Shown: in pieces, positions 1 through 9,399 of the stretch
Layout: every line of letters starts with the position of its first letter
Numbering within the stretch: position 1 is the first letter of the stretch
NCBI RefSeq assembly: GCF_004006665.1
Contig: NZ_QOCL01000013.1
Location: 1 to 64,000, forward strand
Direction of reading: 5' to 3'
DNA from: Halobacteriovorax sp. HLS
Lineage (GTDB): Bacteria > Bdellovibrionota > Bacteriovoracia > Bacteriovoracales > Bacteriovoracaceae
DNA: 64,000 nt
Notes under the pieces: model-generated
Told to the model about the DNA's origin: nothing
What the model saw: the letters and a program-made list of their open reading frames with translations, nothing else
Databases searched by the model: none
Position numbers and translations under genes: made by a program

Positions 1-1
1 A

Positions 2-643
2 GACTTGGTACTAATGACAGCACTAGTTTTAGAAGATTACGATGAAAAAACTAAATTAGCTAAAATACGTCTTGGAGATGGATTTGCCTATTTTTCTGCT
101 AAAAAAATGAGTATTCAATATTTACACAGACCACCACTACGGACAATGGATCACTATGGTGTTGATCCAATAAAGCTTGCTAAGCATATTGAGTCTAAGT
201 TTACTGAATATTTAAAAAATCGAAGGGATCGTTTTAAACCTAAAGTAAGTGGTGAGACTTTTGAGCAGCGATACGGACTAGAGAGTTACTTTTCTCTATC
301 TAATCTTGACTGGATGAATAAATATGGTGCTAAGGAATATAAAGAGAGCTTAATTAAGAAATATGGAAAATTACAAATTATAAAGCATTTTGACTTTGAG
401 AATATGAATTTTTATGTAGCTAGATATAAGAATAAAACTAAAGGAAAGAAGGACATTATTGAAATAAATCTATGGAAAGAAGATATGAATAAAATTCTTC
501 TATGGAAGAATTTGGATAATGGCAATGTTAAGTACTATGAATTCTTCGAAATCGGTTTTTCTGATAAGATAAAAAGTTTTAAAGTTAATGCAAGTTTTAT
601 GATTCCTCAATTCGAATATGAAGGAACATGGGACGATTTTTAA
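2..643 (+). CDS. Hypothetical protein, 5' end probably cut by window edge
   Basis: I do not recognise a family. The reading frame is open to the window edge. An in-frame TTG lies at position 5 and an ATG at 14, but neither has a visible ribosome-binding site, so the true start is probably outside. The visible 213 residues are charged and mostly soluble, with no signal peptide or membrane segment. They end in an acidic/aromatic tail (EGTWDDF). The gene converges on the ABC-F gene, with a GC-rich hairpin between the two stops. No function can be offered; coding is supported by the long open frame and its lysine/glutamate-rich composition, like the neighbours. Confidence 0.6.
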   Translation, partial: DLVLMTALVLEDYDEKTKLAKIRLGDGFAYFSAKKMSIQYLHRPPLRTMDHYGVDPIKLAKHIESKFTEYLKNRRDRFKPKVSGETFEQRYGLESYFSLSNLDWMNKYGAKEYKESLIKKYGKLQIIKHFDFENMNFYVARYKNKTKGKKDIIEINLWKEDMNKILLWKNLDNGNVKYYEFFEIGFSDKIKSFKVNASFMIPQFEYEGTWDDF

Positions 644-707
644 TAACCATTTCTTGAATTTCGGCTAAATCTAAAGAGCTAACAAGCTTCATCTGAAATA
701 ATGGCCA

Positions 708-724
708 GGCCCTCTTATAGGGCC
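708..724. terminator. GC hairpin between convergent genes
   Basis: GGCCCT pairs with AGGGCC around a 5-nt loop (stem 708-713 and 719-724). On the plus strand it is followed by CCACTTTTCTT, a weak T-tract. It overlaps the stop codon of the minus-strand ABC-F gene and lies 65 bp after the first gene, so it may terminate the plus-strand transcript. Confidence 0.4.
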
Positions 725-2340
725 CCACTTTTCTTATCTAAGTAGTACTGATAATTTCCTGGATAGTGATTAACTCCACCTTTATCTACTTCAATAACTT
801 TATCTGTAAGCTCATGAAGAAAGTGCCTATCATGGGATACGAAAATAACCGTACCTTCAAATGTTTTTAAGGCCTCCATTAGAACTTCTCTAGAAGCTAT
901 ATCTAAATGGTTTGTAGGCTCATCAAGAACGAGTAGGTTATTATTTTTTGAAAAGATAACTGCTAGAATTAGACGACTCTTCTCTCCACCTGAAAGATAT
1001 TTAATTTTCTTATGAACATCATCTCCTCTAAAGAGAAATGCTGCTAGAAGATTCCTTAGGTATCCGTCTGTTGCTTGAGATAGGTGAGACTGAAGTTCTT
1101 CAAGAACTGTGAGTTCTGGTTTAAGGACATCCAGTGAGAACTGGCTAAAGTATCCAAGATTTATACTTGGTCCTAGTTTAACTTCACCACTCGTTGGCGC
1201 TGTCTGAGCACAAATACATTTTAAAAGAGTAGACTTTCCTGCACCATTTACACCAACGACAGCAATCTTCTCTTGTCTATGGATAGTCATAGTAAGACCA
1301 GAGAAGATATTCATATCTTCACCTTTAGTATTTACCCAATTCTTTGCAAGATCTTTAATGATGACAACATCATCACTTCCTCTTGGAGGAATAGGAAAAG
1401 TGAAGCTCATATTTTCTTCTTCCGGTGGAAGTTCGATACGATCAATCTTTTCTAGCTTCTTTACTCTCGATTGAACTTGGGCCGCATGAGAAGCTCTTGC
1501 TTTAAACTTAGCAATAAAGTCCTCTTCTTTGGCCAGCATATCCTGTTGTCTCTTATGTTCAGACTTTAGCTGATCAAGTCTAATTTTACTTTCTTTGATG
1601 TAGAAGTCGTAGTTTCCAGTATAGGTTGTGATTTTCTTATTAGCGATTTCAACTATCTTCTTACATACATTATTCATGAAGTCTCTATCGTGAGTCGTCA
1701 TGAAAATTGCACCCTTAAAAGTCTGGAGCCAGTTCTCAAGCCATAGGATTGTTTCCATATCTAGATAGTTGGTAGGCTCATCCATAATGATAAGATCAGG
1801 ATTTGTTACTAGTACCTTCGCTAGAGCAATTCTCATCTTCCAACCACCACTAAAGTCTTCAACCTTTGTGTGATGATCTTCTGGAAGGATACCAAGACCT
1901 GTTAAGATTTCTTCGGCCCTTGTCTCAAGGTCATAACCACCCACTTTTTCAAAATTGGTTTGAACTTCGCCCATTCTGTCGAGAATCTTATTCATCTCAT
2001 CTGGATCAAGTTCAGGGTCACAGAGTAATTCTTCAAACTCTCTAAGTTTAACCTTCATCTGGGCTATAGAGGCATCACCTTCGACAACTTCTTCTAGTGC
2101 CGTTCTACCTTTCATCTCTCCTACATTTTGGGAAAAGTAGGATAATCTTAGTTTATCAGGAATAGAGATTTGACCTTCATCAGGTCTATCTTCACCAATA
2201 ATCATTCTAAAGAGAGTAGACTTACCAGCACCATTTGGGCCAACAAGTCCTACTTTCTCACCAGGATTGATTTGAAAGTTAACTTTTGAATAAAGTGTTT
2301 CACCACCTTGAAGTTTTGAAATATTGGCAATATTAAGCAT
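715..2340 (-). CDS. ABC-F family ATPase (ribosome-associated translation factor type)
   Basis: A 541-residue protein with two ABC ATPase domains in tandem and no membrane segments, the ABC-F layout. Walker A motifs lie at residues 34-42 (GPNGAGKST) and 363-371 (GVNGAGKST). The signatures are SGGWKMR (164) and SGGEKSR (about 455), and both Walker B motifs end in DEPTN. A charged linker (about 245-320), rich in Lys/Glu/Gln, matches the P-site tRNA-interaction motif of the family. ABC-F proteins act on the ribosome (EttA, Uup, YbiT, YheS or antibiotic-protection types); I cannot assign the subgroup. The start overlaps the end of ccsA by 8 bp, so it is probably the last gene of the resB-ccsA transcript, without an obvious functional link. 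Confidence 0.93.
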   Translation of the reverse strand: MLNIANISKLQGGETLYSKVNFQINPGEKVGLVGPNGAGKSTLFRMIIGEDRPDEGQISIPDKLRLSYFSQNVGEMKGRTALEEVVEGDASIAQMKVKLREFEELLCDPELDPDEMNKILDRMGEVQTNFEKVGGYDLETRAEEILTGLGILPEDHHTKVEDFSGGWKMRIALAKVLVTNPDLIIMDEPTNYLDMETILWLENWLQTFKGAIFMTTHDRDFMNNVCKKIVEIANKKITTYTGNYDFYIKESKIRLDQLKSEHKRQQDMLAKEEDFIAKFKARASHAAQVQSRVKKLEKIDRIELPPEEENMSFTFPIPPRGSDDVVIIKDLAKNWVNTKGEDMNIFSGLTMTIHRQEKIAVVGVNGAGKSTLLKCICAQTAPTSGEVKLGPSINLGYFSQFSLDVLKPELTVLEELQSHLSQATDGYLRNLLAAFLFRGDDVHKKIKYLSGGEKSRLILAVIFSKNNNLLVLDEPTNHLDIASREVLMEALKTFEGTVIFVSHDRHFLHELTDKVIEVDKGGVNHYPGNYQYYLDKKSGAL

Positions 2341-3868
2341 TGGAATTGTGCCCTTTAATTGAAAAAGATGAATATGTAATTATTAGAAGTACTGTTTGTA
2401 CCGCAAAGAATGAGCCTAGAAAAAGAGCTCCACCTTCACTGAATCCATAAGAGTGAAGACCAGAGGCCAAAATATAATTCACACCAAACCAGGCCATCAT
2501 TACTGACATAAAGGCCGCGGCAACAAGTAAGAAGAATCTATGATTAGGAATCCAGTTCGTGTACTTACCGTGAAGTATGGCCATGTAAAGACAAAGTACA
2601 ATGAGTGACCAAGTTTCTTTAGGGTCCCAACCCCAAAATCTTCCCCAAGAGTAATCGGCCCACACTCCACCGAGAATAATTCCCGCTGCTAGCATAATCG
2701 TTCCGTACTTTAAACATGTGTAGATTAGTTCACTATAGTAATTTTCATCTTGCTTACTCATTACTGCAAATTTTTTCTTAATTAAAACAGTATTAGCAAG
2801 TACCCAGCTAAGAGCGAGTGCACCGTAGGATAGAATAATAGTCGTCACGTGAGTTGATAGCCAAAAGTTATCTCTTAGTACAGGAACGAGTGGGGAGATT
2901 GAGCTAGATAACATTCCATTAGCAAAATTAAGCATCATGAGTGTACAGAAGTTATAGGCCAGTCCAACAAAGATATAGAGTTTTTCATTTTTAAAGTGAC
3001 CAACAATCATTGCTAAAACAAGTGAGCCATATCCTGAAAAGAGAACCGTTTCGTACATATTTGTTATTGGAGCTCTACCTGAAATAGTAACTCTAAAGTA
3101 GAGAATTGCAGTTTGAGCAATAACAGTTAATACAGTAAACGCCAGTGCGATATTAAACTTCTTAAATCCTACAAGAGTTAAAAGCGCGATGAATGTAAAT
3201 AGTAGGGCCATGCTCGGTAGCCTCATTTTTACAAATGAGAGCTCTGTTAAATACTTTGTGCTTACTTTTGTGGAGTATTCTTCTTTAACACTTAAAAGCA
3301 CAGATAAGAATGGATTTTCCTCATTCTGTCTTTGCTTCACTTTATCTTCTGTTAGGTAAGAACCAATCGGTACCCAGACTACATCAGTTTTAGAGTTTAT
3401 AATCGGAAGCAACCAGTTGTTAGCACTTTTGATATCTTTATAAAGGTTGGTTTGATTTAGCAAAGTTGCAATAGATTTCTTATAACTACTATGTTCTTCG
3501 GCCTTTCTCCATTCTGAACGAAGTAGAGTTAGTTGATCCTCTAACTTGTCAAAAGATATTGAATGGGCCTGACCAATTTCAAGTAATTTCTTGAGATCAA
3601 CATGTTCAATCTTGGCCTCTAATTTCACATCACTTGGAATTCCTAAACCTTCACTTGAAAGAAGACAGAACGCCATCACAGCAGAATACTTTTCTGTTTT
3701 AGCTTTTCCCGTTAAGTAGCGAAGCATCTCACTGGCGTGAACATATAAAGGCTTTACCCTTCCGTCTTGTTGGATAGGTAAGGACTCAAGCTTTTCGCTA
3801 CAGAGTTGGGTTACTGATAGCGTATGAGTAGATAGTAACAAAGATGTAAGTAGTATTAGTAATTTCAT
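2333..3868 (-). CDS. ccsA: Cytochrome c biogenesis protein CcsA/ResC (system II)
   Basis: CcsA carries haem and, with ResB/CcsB, attaches it to apocytochromes c outside the cytoplasmic membrane. The protein begins with a signal-like hydrophobic stretch (MKLLILLTSLLLS), has a roughly 190-residue extracytoplasmic region, and then about eight membrane segments. The tryptophan-rich haem-handling WWD motif is clear near residue 405 (WGRFWGWDPKETWSLI). Conserved histidines occur in the membrane part, for example STHVTT. I prefer the ATG at 3868; an upstream TTG at 3880 abuts the resB stop. resB lies immediately upstream and the ABC-F gene overlaps the 3' end. The long N-terminal region before the CcsA core is unusual but occurs in some fused or extended homologues. 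Confidence 0.92.
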   Translation of the reverse strand: MKLLILLTSLLLSTHTLSVTQLCSEKLESLPIQQDGRVKPLYVHASEMLRYLTGKAKTEKYSAVMAFCLLSSEGLGIPSDVKLEAKIEHVDLKKLLEIGQAHSISFDKLEDQLTLLRSEWRKAEEHSSYKKSIATLLNQTNLYKDIKSANNWLLPIINSKTDVVWVPIGSYLTEDKVKQRQNEENPFLSVLLSVKEEYSTKVSTKYLTELSFVKMRLPSMALLFTFIALLTLVGFKKFNIALAFTVLTVIAQTAILYFRVTISGRAPITNMYETVLFSGYGSLVLAMIVGHFKNEKLYIFVGLAYNFCTLMMLNFANGMLSSSISPLVPVLRDNFWLSTHVTTIILSYGALALSWVLANTVLIKKKFAVMSKQDENYYSELIYTCLKYGTIMLAAGIILGGVWADYSWGRFWGWDPKETWSLIVLCLYMAILHGKYTNWIPNHRFFLLVAAAFMSVMMAWFGVNYILASGLHSYGFSEGGALFLGSFFAVQTVLLIITYSSFSIKGHNSNA

Positions 3869-3880
3869 AAAATCTCGCAA

Positions 3881-5530
3881 TTATGCTTTAGTATCTAGTT
3901 TAATTATGTCTCCGTCTGGAGACTTCTTTGATTTCTTCTTATTGAGGAAGTAGTGTCCCATCGCTCCAAGAACGAGAAGTAATGATCCAAGGTATTTAAG
4001 TGGTCTTCCTTGGTCTACATTCACACTCAGAGTAGAACTATATCTTCCGGTTTCTGGGTCTTGAGAATAACTGGCCTGGTAGAATGTAAAGCCGGCGTGC
4101 TTTAGAGGGTTATTCATAAAAACATGATGATCAGTTGGGCCTTCACTAGTAAACATTCTTACGAAAGATTCGTAACTTGCTGGCTTATTTGTTCCAGGGT
4201 CTTTATCCATTTTGAATTTCGTAAGAACAAATTCAAATGGAAGAGTAAGAATTTCTTTGTCTAAAACAAAGGATACTTTCTTTCCCTTTATTCTAAGAGT
4301 TATTGGCTTATCATCTAGAACCCAGTACTTCTTTCCGAGTACATTTATTTGGATGGCCTTAGTTTGACCTTTGATAAGTTGTCCATTTTTTTGAATTGGA
4401 CGAACCGCTACAGGTTTAAAGCTTGGGAATTTATTCTCTTCGTGATCTTTAAGGATCAGCTCAAATCCCATCCAAGGTAGCTCAAGTATGTCACTATCTG
4501 ATTTAAATTTTTGAACGGTCCACTTGTCATCAGAGTAGTAGGCGATTTCTCTACCAAAGAGAAAGAGGTTTGGCTTATCTTGAAAGAGCTTCTTACTAAA
4601 GATTCTTAAGTGGCTATCTTTTATGACTTCTAGATCACTATCTATTGGCCACGGATTAAAATCTGGGAAGAATGAATAGAGCTTTCCCTCTTCGCGAATA
4701 ACAAGGAACTTATTCTTCTCGCTTGTTTGTTTAATTTCAATATTTCTTTGTTCTGGCGTGTAACATTCGTTCTTCTTGCTATCCCAAACAATATAGCCTG
4801 ACTTATTATCCAGAGCGAAGCAGCCCGCTAAATCTTTTGGAAGGTAAGTCACATTAAGTGGACCTAGAGTAACAGAGGCCTCAAACTCAGTCGCTTCAGG
4901 GTGAAGGGATAGAGTAATCTCTTGGGACACATTTGGATTAGAAATAATATAGGTAGAAGAGTGAATATTGGCATTGAGTGGATAAGGATTACTAGCCGTG
5001 GCCCAAGTTCTTTCTTTTTGAGCAAATGGATAGAAGTCCGTTATCTCGATATCTTCATACTTATCATTGATCGTTGTGCTAAATGCTGTGTAAGGAAGTT
5101 TTCTAGTAACCGTCTTTCCTTCGTCGTGATAAATGATTCTTAAGATATCATCACTTAGAACAACTTTTCTATTTGGAGAGTTAGGGTCTAGATTTAAATG
5201 CCCATCAATTCCTGAAAACCATGTCACAAAAGATCCACAGGCAATCATAATGAGGCCAGTGTGAATAGTGTAGAATCCATATAGCCTCTTCTTAGGAGGC
5301 AGTCTTAAGAGCATTGCAAAGAAAATACTTATGAACATTCCAAATTGTAAGAACATAAATGGAAATCTCTTGTAGATTACTCTATTGGCAAAATCAGTAC
5401 CGTAGTAACTTTCAAAGAATGTTCCGATAATCATAAATACAGAGAAGATGGAGATTACGATAACAGCAAATTTAAGGCCTCCAAAGAAGCGCTCTGTTTT
5501 TCCTAATTTCTTTTGTAAATCAAAAGACAT
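3881..5530 (-). CDS. resB: ResB-like cytochrome c biogenesis protein
   Basis: ResB (CcsB/Ccs1) is the partner of CcsA in system II cytochrome c maturation and is thought to present reduced apocytochrome for haem attachment. This 549-residue protein has three N-terminal membrane segments (about 20-40, 55-75, 85-105). A large extracytoplasmic domain (about 110-510) and a final membrane segment near 515-533 follow. The order three helices, big periplasmic domain, last helix is diagnostic. The late segment containing HHVFMNNPLKHAGFTFYQASY is the typical ResB end motif. It is the first gene of a resB-ccsA-ABC-F run. The cytochrome c at 10130 is a possible client in this window. Confidence 0.92.
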   Translation of the reverse strand: MSFDLQKKLGKTERFFGGLKFAVIVISIFSVFMIIGTFFESYYGTDFANRVIYKRFPFMFLQFGMFISIFFAMLLRLPPKKRLYGFYTIHTGLIMIACGSFVTWFSGIDGHLNLDPNSPNRKVVLSDDILRIIYHDEGKTVTRKLPYTAFSTTINDKYEDIEITDFYPFAQKERTWATASNPYPLNANIHSSTYIISNPNVSQEITLSLHPEATEFEASVTLGPLNVTYLPKDLAGCFALDNKSGYIVWDSKKNECYTPEQRNIEIKQTSEKNKFLVIREEGKLYSFFPDFNPWPIDSDLEVIKDSHLRIFSKKLFQDKPNLFLFGREIAYYSDDKWTVQKFKSDSDILELPWMGFELILKDHEENKFPSFKPVAVRPIQKNGQLIKGQTKAIQINVLGKKYWVLDDKPITLRIKGKKVSFVLDKEILTLPFEFVLTKFKMDKDPGTNKPASYESFVRMFTSEGPTDHHVFMNNPLKHAGFTFYQASYSQDPETGRYSSTLSVNVDQGRPLKYLGSLLLVLGAMGHYFLNKKKSKKSPDGDIIKLDTKA

Positions 5531-5621
5531 ATTTAACCTTTAATATATTAATAATTTAGCGCAATTTTTATCATGAAAGAGGCGGAGTCGCAATTGAGAT
5601 TGCTAGACATCGATTAACTAT

Positions 5622-6293
5622 TTACTTTAAAAATAAGTAACTTAAGTAAACAATCGAGTAGAGAATTGGCTGGTGGATAAGGTATATCAATAAAGAGTGT
5701 TTCCCAAGGAATTCCAGAAATCTAGTAGGGCGGCCGTTAAACAGAGTAAGTTCGTGAAACTTATAATAATTTAGCCCAAAACCAATAAAGACACAGCCTA
5801 CCCATGGAAAGAGGGCGATGTAATCCATGCTAGAGTGGGCCATCTCAAACCAAGGAAGATTCCATCCAAGAAAGAGTTTGGCACATAGAAGCATTACTCC
5901 TAGAACTGCTGAAATTCTTGGAATCTTCATAAATGGTATTGCAAAGAGTGAAGCCGTTGCAATGCAGTGAAGAGTTCCAAAGTAAATCCAATTCTTAGGA
6001 AATGCGAAGTAGGTGTAGATAGATATTATGACCGCCGCAATAGCGATCTTAATCCATCTAGGCCAAAATTTCTTCCAGTTCACTTTAGGAGAGTGCACTA
6101 GTGGCATGGATAGGCCCATGGCCAAGAGAAAGAGAAACACGATAACTCTTGGTAACTCAAACCAGAAAATATCTTTTGAAAAATTGATATCTACAAACTT
6201 GAAAAGATCCAAGTCATAGGCAAAATGAAAAATGACCATTAAAACTATGGCCAGTCCTCTTATTTGATCTATTATATTGAATCGTTTTATCAT
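5622..6293 (-). CDS. DUF1624 / heparan-alpha-glucosaminide N-acetyltransferase-like membrane protein
   Basis: A 223-residue polytopic membrane protein with about seven hydrophobic segments. The N-terminus (IDQIRGLAIVLMVIFHFAYD) carries the D-x-x-R-G-x-A-x-x-x-M-x-x-x-H pattern of the DUF1624/acyltransferase-3-like group. In that group the histidine is implicated in transferring acetyl groups across the membrane to sugars. The C-terminal segment GKHSLLIYLIHQPI is also typical. Substrate unknown. The gene stands alone between resB and the divergently transcribed acylase gene, with about 50 bp between the two starts. Confidence 0.8.
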   Translation of the reverse strand: MIKRFNIIDQIRGLAIVLMVIFHFAYDLDLFKFVDINFSKDIFWFELPRVIVFLFLLAMGLSMPLVHSPKVNWKKFWPRWIKIAIAAVIISIYTYFAFPKNWIYFGTLHCIATASLFAIPFMKIPRISAVLGVMLLCAKLFLGWNLPWFEMAHSSMDYIALFPWVGCVFIGFGLNYYKFHELTLFNGRPTRFLEFLGKHSLLIYLIHQPILYSIVYLSYLFLK

Positions 6294-6342
6294 ACTTAAA
6301 TACTAATCGAATTTATCGAAGAAAAAAAGAGCAAGCCGCTAT

Positions 6343-8709
6343 ATGAACAAATATATTAAAATCACTACTGCACTCATACTTATTGTCAGTTCTCTATTTA
6401 TTGGAGGGATTTACTTTCTCTATCAAAGGGCCGTTCCCTATGGCAGTGGAACTTTAGAGATGCCGATCTTAGATCAAAAAGTATCTGTAACAAGAGATGT
6501 TGAAGGAATTCCTCATATCGTGGCCAAATCTAGAAAAGATGTCTATCGCGCCTTAGGATATGTGGTGGCCTCCGAGCGACTTTTTCAGATGGAGCTACTT
6601 CGTCGATTAGGTTCGGGAACTTTAAGTGAAGTCATCGGGCAAAAAGGGCTAGAGATTGATAAGACTTTTCGCACTATTGGAGTGAGAAGAGTTTTTAAAG
6701 AGAAGTTAGATAGAGGACTTATTAATAAAGACATGCTTGTGGAAGTTTCGGCCTTCTTTGAGGGAGTGAACTTCTTTGTGAAAAATGGTCCCATGCCGAT
6801 TGAGTTTGTGGTTGCTAATATCACACCTCGAGAGTTTGATGTGCTGGATTCTTATTCAATTATTGGATATTTCTCTTATGCCTTTGCCGCCTTTATTCGT
6901 CATGATCTTTTGATGGAGCAATTAAAAGACAAACTTCCAAAAGAGCTTTTTCAAGATCTCCAGATAGATCCATCACTCAACTCTACAATGACAGCTAAGG
7001 CAAGTGGGGATTTACAGACAATTTTCAATGGATTTAGAGATATATCTTCAATTTTCTATGGACTTGAAGGCTCCAACGCTTGGGCGGTTAACTCCAAAAG
7101 ATCTAAGTCTGGAGCACCTATTTTAGCTAGTGACCCGCATGTAACTCTATCAAGTCCTGGCATCTGGTTTGAGGCACACTTAAAAGTAGATGATGAATCT
7201 GACCCTTTTGAAACTTATGGTCACTTCATTCCAGGTATACCTTTTGCGGCGATGGCACATAATGAAAAAAGAGGCTGGGGAATAACTATTTCGTATCTTG
7301 ATGATATGGATTTCTTTAAAGAAGAGATTGTCGAGCAGGGAAATCAGTATTTATTCAAAGGAAAGAAAGTTGATGTTCGTCGATTCAGTGAAGAAATAAA
7401 GGTTAAGGGCGAAGACGATTATCACCTTCCTATTAGAATGACAGAGCATGGCCCTCTTCTTGACGAGATTATTGAAACTAAATCTATCGCTCTTAAGTGG
7501 AGCTTTCATCATATTCTTAACCGACCTCTCGAGAGCTTTTGGAAAATGAATAAGGCAAAGAGCTTTGAAGAATTTAAACAGGCAACCTCACTTGCAGCTT
7601 CTCCTGGATTAAATATTATTTACGCAGACTCTGATGACAATATTGCCAGGCTAAATCTAGGCCTTTATCCAAAAAGGGCCAGAGGAACAAATGGCATGAG
7701 CGTTCTTAGTGGAGCAGGTGATGAAGAGTACGTAGGTTATATGCCATTTGAAAAAATGCCTCACAGTATAAATCCTAGCTCTGGTATTGTCATTTCTGCT
7801 AATAATCGGCCCCTAGAGGCGAGTTCCGAGTTTACGGGGCTATGGCAACCAAGAGATAGGTTTATTACTCTTTATTCCAAGTTACACTCTAAAGATAAGT
7901 GGGATAGCGAAGCTTTTATGGAGTTGCAAAATAATATTAAAAACTCTGAGAACCAGTGGATGTTGGAGATATTAGTTAAAAACTTAGAAAGTTCCACATT
8001 TACAAAACTAGAAGCTCAAGCATTTTCAGAATTAAAAAGTTGGGATGGGCTATCTCATGCAACGAGTGTTGGGGCCTCGATTTATCATGAGACACTCTTT
8101 AATATTACGATGAATTCTCTAGATGAACTCGATCAAGAAGATCGGCTCGACTACTGCGCACTCTCGGCCCGATGGTTCTACTTACAAAGAATACTGAGAG
8201 ATAGCGAAAATAAGTGGTGGGATAATATTTCTACTAGTGAGGTAGAGTCTCAAAAAGAGATCATTTTTAAATCATTTCAACAAAGTATTTCCAAGTTGAG
8301 TGATCAACTTGGCAAGAATATTAAGAAGTGGAAGTGGGGCGCTATTCATCAAGTCGAATTTAGGCATGCGTTTGGACGCTCATGGCCGCTAGATCTTATT
8401 TTTAATATAGGTCCGACTCCGATCAGTGGTGCTTATAATGAGGTTAATAATCTTCGTATGGTTGGCTGTAAAGATGGACATGCGGTCAAAGCTGGGCCAA
8501 GTACAAGACGAATTATTGACTTTGCAAATCCTGGTAAGTCCTATGGAATTTTACCATTAGGTAATTCTGCTCACAGATTTAGCCCTTTCTATGATAATCA
8601 ACTTGAGCGCTATAAAGTAGGTAAGTATCGTTTGCAAATTATGGATGACGAACTACTTAAGGAAAATACTTTGCTAAAGCTAGATCTTGTTCCACGCTAT
8701 GAACAATAA
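6343..8709 (+). CDS. Penicillin acylase family protein (N-terminal nucleophile hydrolase)
   Basis: A 788-residue Ntn-hydrolase of the penicillin amidase/acyl-homoserine-lactone acylase family. A single N-terminal hydrophobic anchor (about residues 7-27) should send it to the periplasm. The alpha-chain features DVEGIPHI and ASERLFQMELLRR are followed by the autocatalytic nucleophile in EGSNAW (Ser244) and the family block SGAPILASDPH. Family members self-cleave just before this Ser to give alpha and beta chains. The real substrate is unknown: quorum-signal lactones, amides or N-acyl amino acids are all possible. The 3' end overlaps the convergent thiamine-pyrophosphokinase-like gene by 53 bp. 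Confidence 0.92.
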   Translation: MNKYIKITTALILIVSSLFIGGIYFLYQRAVPYGSGTLEMPILDQKVSVTRDVEGIPHIVAKSRKDVYRALGYVVASERLFQMELLRRLGSGTLSEVIGQKGLEIDKTFRTIGVRRVFKEKLDRGLINKDMLVEVSAFFEGVNFFVKNGPMPIEFVVANITPREFDVLDSYSIIGYFSYAFAAFIRHDLLMEQLKDKLPKELFQDLQIDPSLNSTMTAKASGDLQTIFNGFRDISSIFYGLEGSNAWAVNSKRSKSGAPILASDPHVTLSSPGIWFEAHLKVDDESDPFETYGHFIPGIPFAAMAHNEKRGWGITISYLDDMDFFKEEIVEQGNQYLFKGKKVDVRRFSEEIKVKGEDDYHLPIRMTEHGPLLDEIIETKSIALKWSFHHILNRPLESFWKMNKAKSFEEFKQATSLAASPGLNIIYADSDDNIARLNLGLYPKRARGTNGMSVLSGAGDEEYVGYMPFEKMPHSINPSSGIVISANNRPLEASSEFTGLWQPRDRFITLYSKLHSKDKWDSEAFMELQNNIKNSENQWMLEILVKNLESSTFTKLEAQAFSELKSWDGLSHATSVGASIYHETLFNITMNSLDELDQEDRLDYCALSARWFYLQRILRDSENKWWDNISTSEVESQKEIIFKSFQQSISKLSDQLGKNIKKWKWGAIHQVEFRHAFGRSWPLDLIFNIGPTPISGAYNEVNNLRMVGCKDGHAVKAGPSTRRIIDFANPGKSYGILPLGNSAHRFSPFYDNQLERYKVGKYRLQIMDDELLKENTLLKLDLVPRYEQ

Positions 8710-9286
8710 GCGCGCTGAGTGTTTCGATTCTCACGACTCCGTGACCAATATTACTTAGTCCTTGAGATGATAATGGACCTAATTCAAAGGTCTCACCATT
8801 GCCGTATTCGCATTGACCACTTAAGGACACTCGATTTTCATGGAGTGACATAAGACTGAAAATACCCTTTATTTCTATTTCGTAGATTCCTTTGGGTAGA
8901 AATAGAGTTCTACCTTCGAGAATCACTTGGCACTTTGTGCGCATTGTGTGTCTTGTAAATTCCCCTAGGTTGATCCACTCATGATCTCGTCTCTCACCAA
9001 GAAAGCCGAAGGCATAAATAGCTTTATTCTTTGGAGATAGGTGCTCTAGAGCAAGCTGAAGATCACTTTGAGATTTTCTAGTAGGAAAGTTGATATCCAT
9101 TTTAATATTAGAGCTATCACCATCTCCAATTGAGATACATTCTTTTGTATTTAGGTGTTTTACTCCACCGTCAACTGCCAAAATAGGCATAGTGTCTACG
9201 CAAGAGCTAAAAAGCTTCTGGTTAACAATAGAGCATGGCCCTAAAAGTAAGACGTCTGAGCTTTCAATGAGAGGTTCTTTATTCAT
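8657..9286 (-). CDS. Thiamine pyrophosphokinase-like protein
   Basis: Thiamine pyrophosphokinase makes thiamine diphosphate from thiamine and ATP. In 209 residues the family motifs are present in order: AVDGG (37-41), IGDGDSS (53-59), KSQSDLQLAL (71-80, usual form K-x-x-TD-x-x-x-AL) and GFLGERRDH (94-102), the last followed by NL. The first Asp of the usual D-x-D is retained as GDGDSS, so catalysis is plausible. The C-terminal beta domain is divergent. It is a single gene, convergent with and overlapping the acylase gene by 53 bp. A thiN-type annotation is likely but not certain. Confidence 0.75.
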   Translation of the reverse strand: MNKEPLIESSDVLLLGPCSIVNQKLFSSCVDTMPILAVDGGVKHLNTKECISIGDGDSSNIKMDINFPTRKSQSDLQLALEHLSPKNKAIYAFGFLGERRDHEWINLGEFTRHTMRTKCQVILEGRTLFLPKGIYEIEIKGIFSLMSLHENRVSLSGQCEYGNGETFELGPLSSQGLSNIGHGVVRIETLSALIVHSVEQDLALAKYFP

Positions 9287-9399
9287 ATGGCCTTAGGTAT
9301 AAATGGATTTTGATAATGATAGTCTGGGATATTTTCTTTCACAAGAGCTAGTTTATGCACTATATTCACTAACGTTACACAATTTTATAGGTTAGTTTG

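Noticed and set aside
6343-8709. Beta-lactam resistance role for the penicillin-acylase-family protein
   Set aside because: Family members cut many amides and lactones; nothing nearby indicates antibiotics as the substrate.
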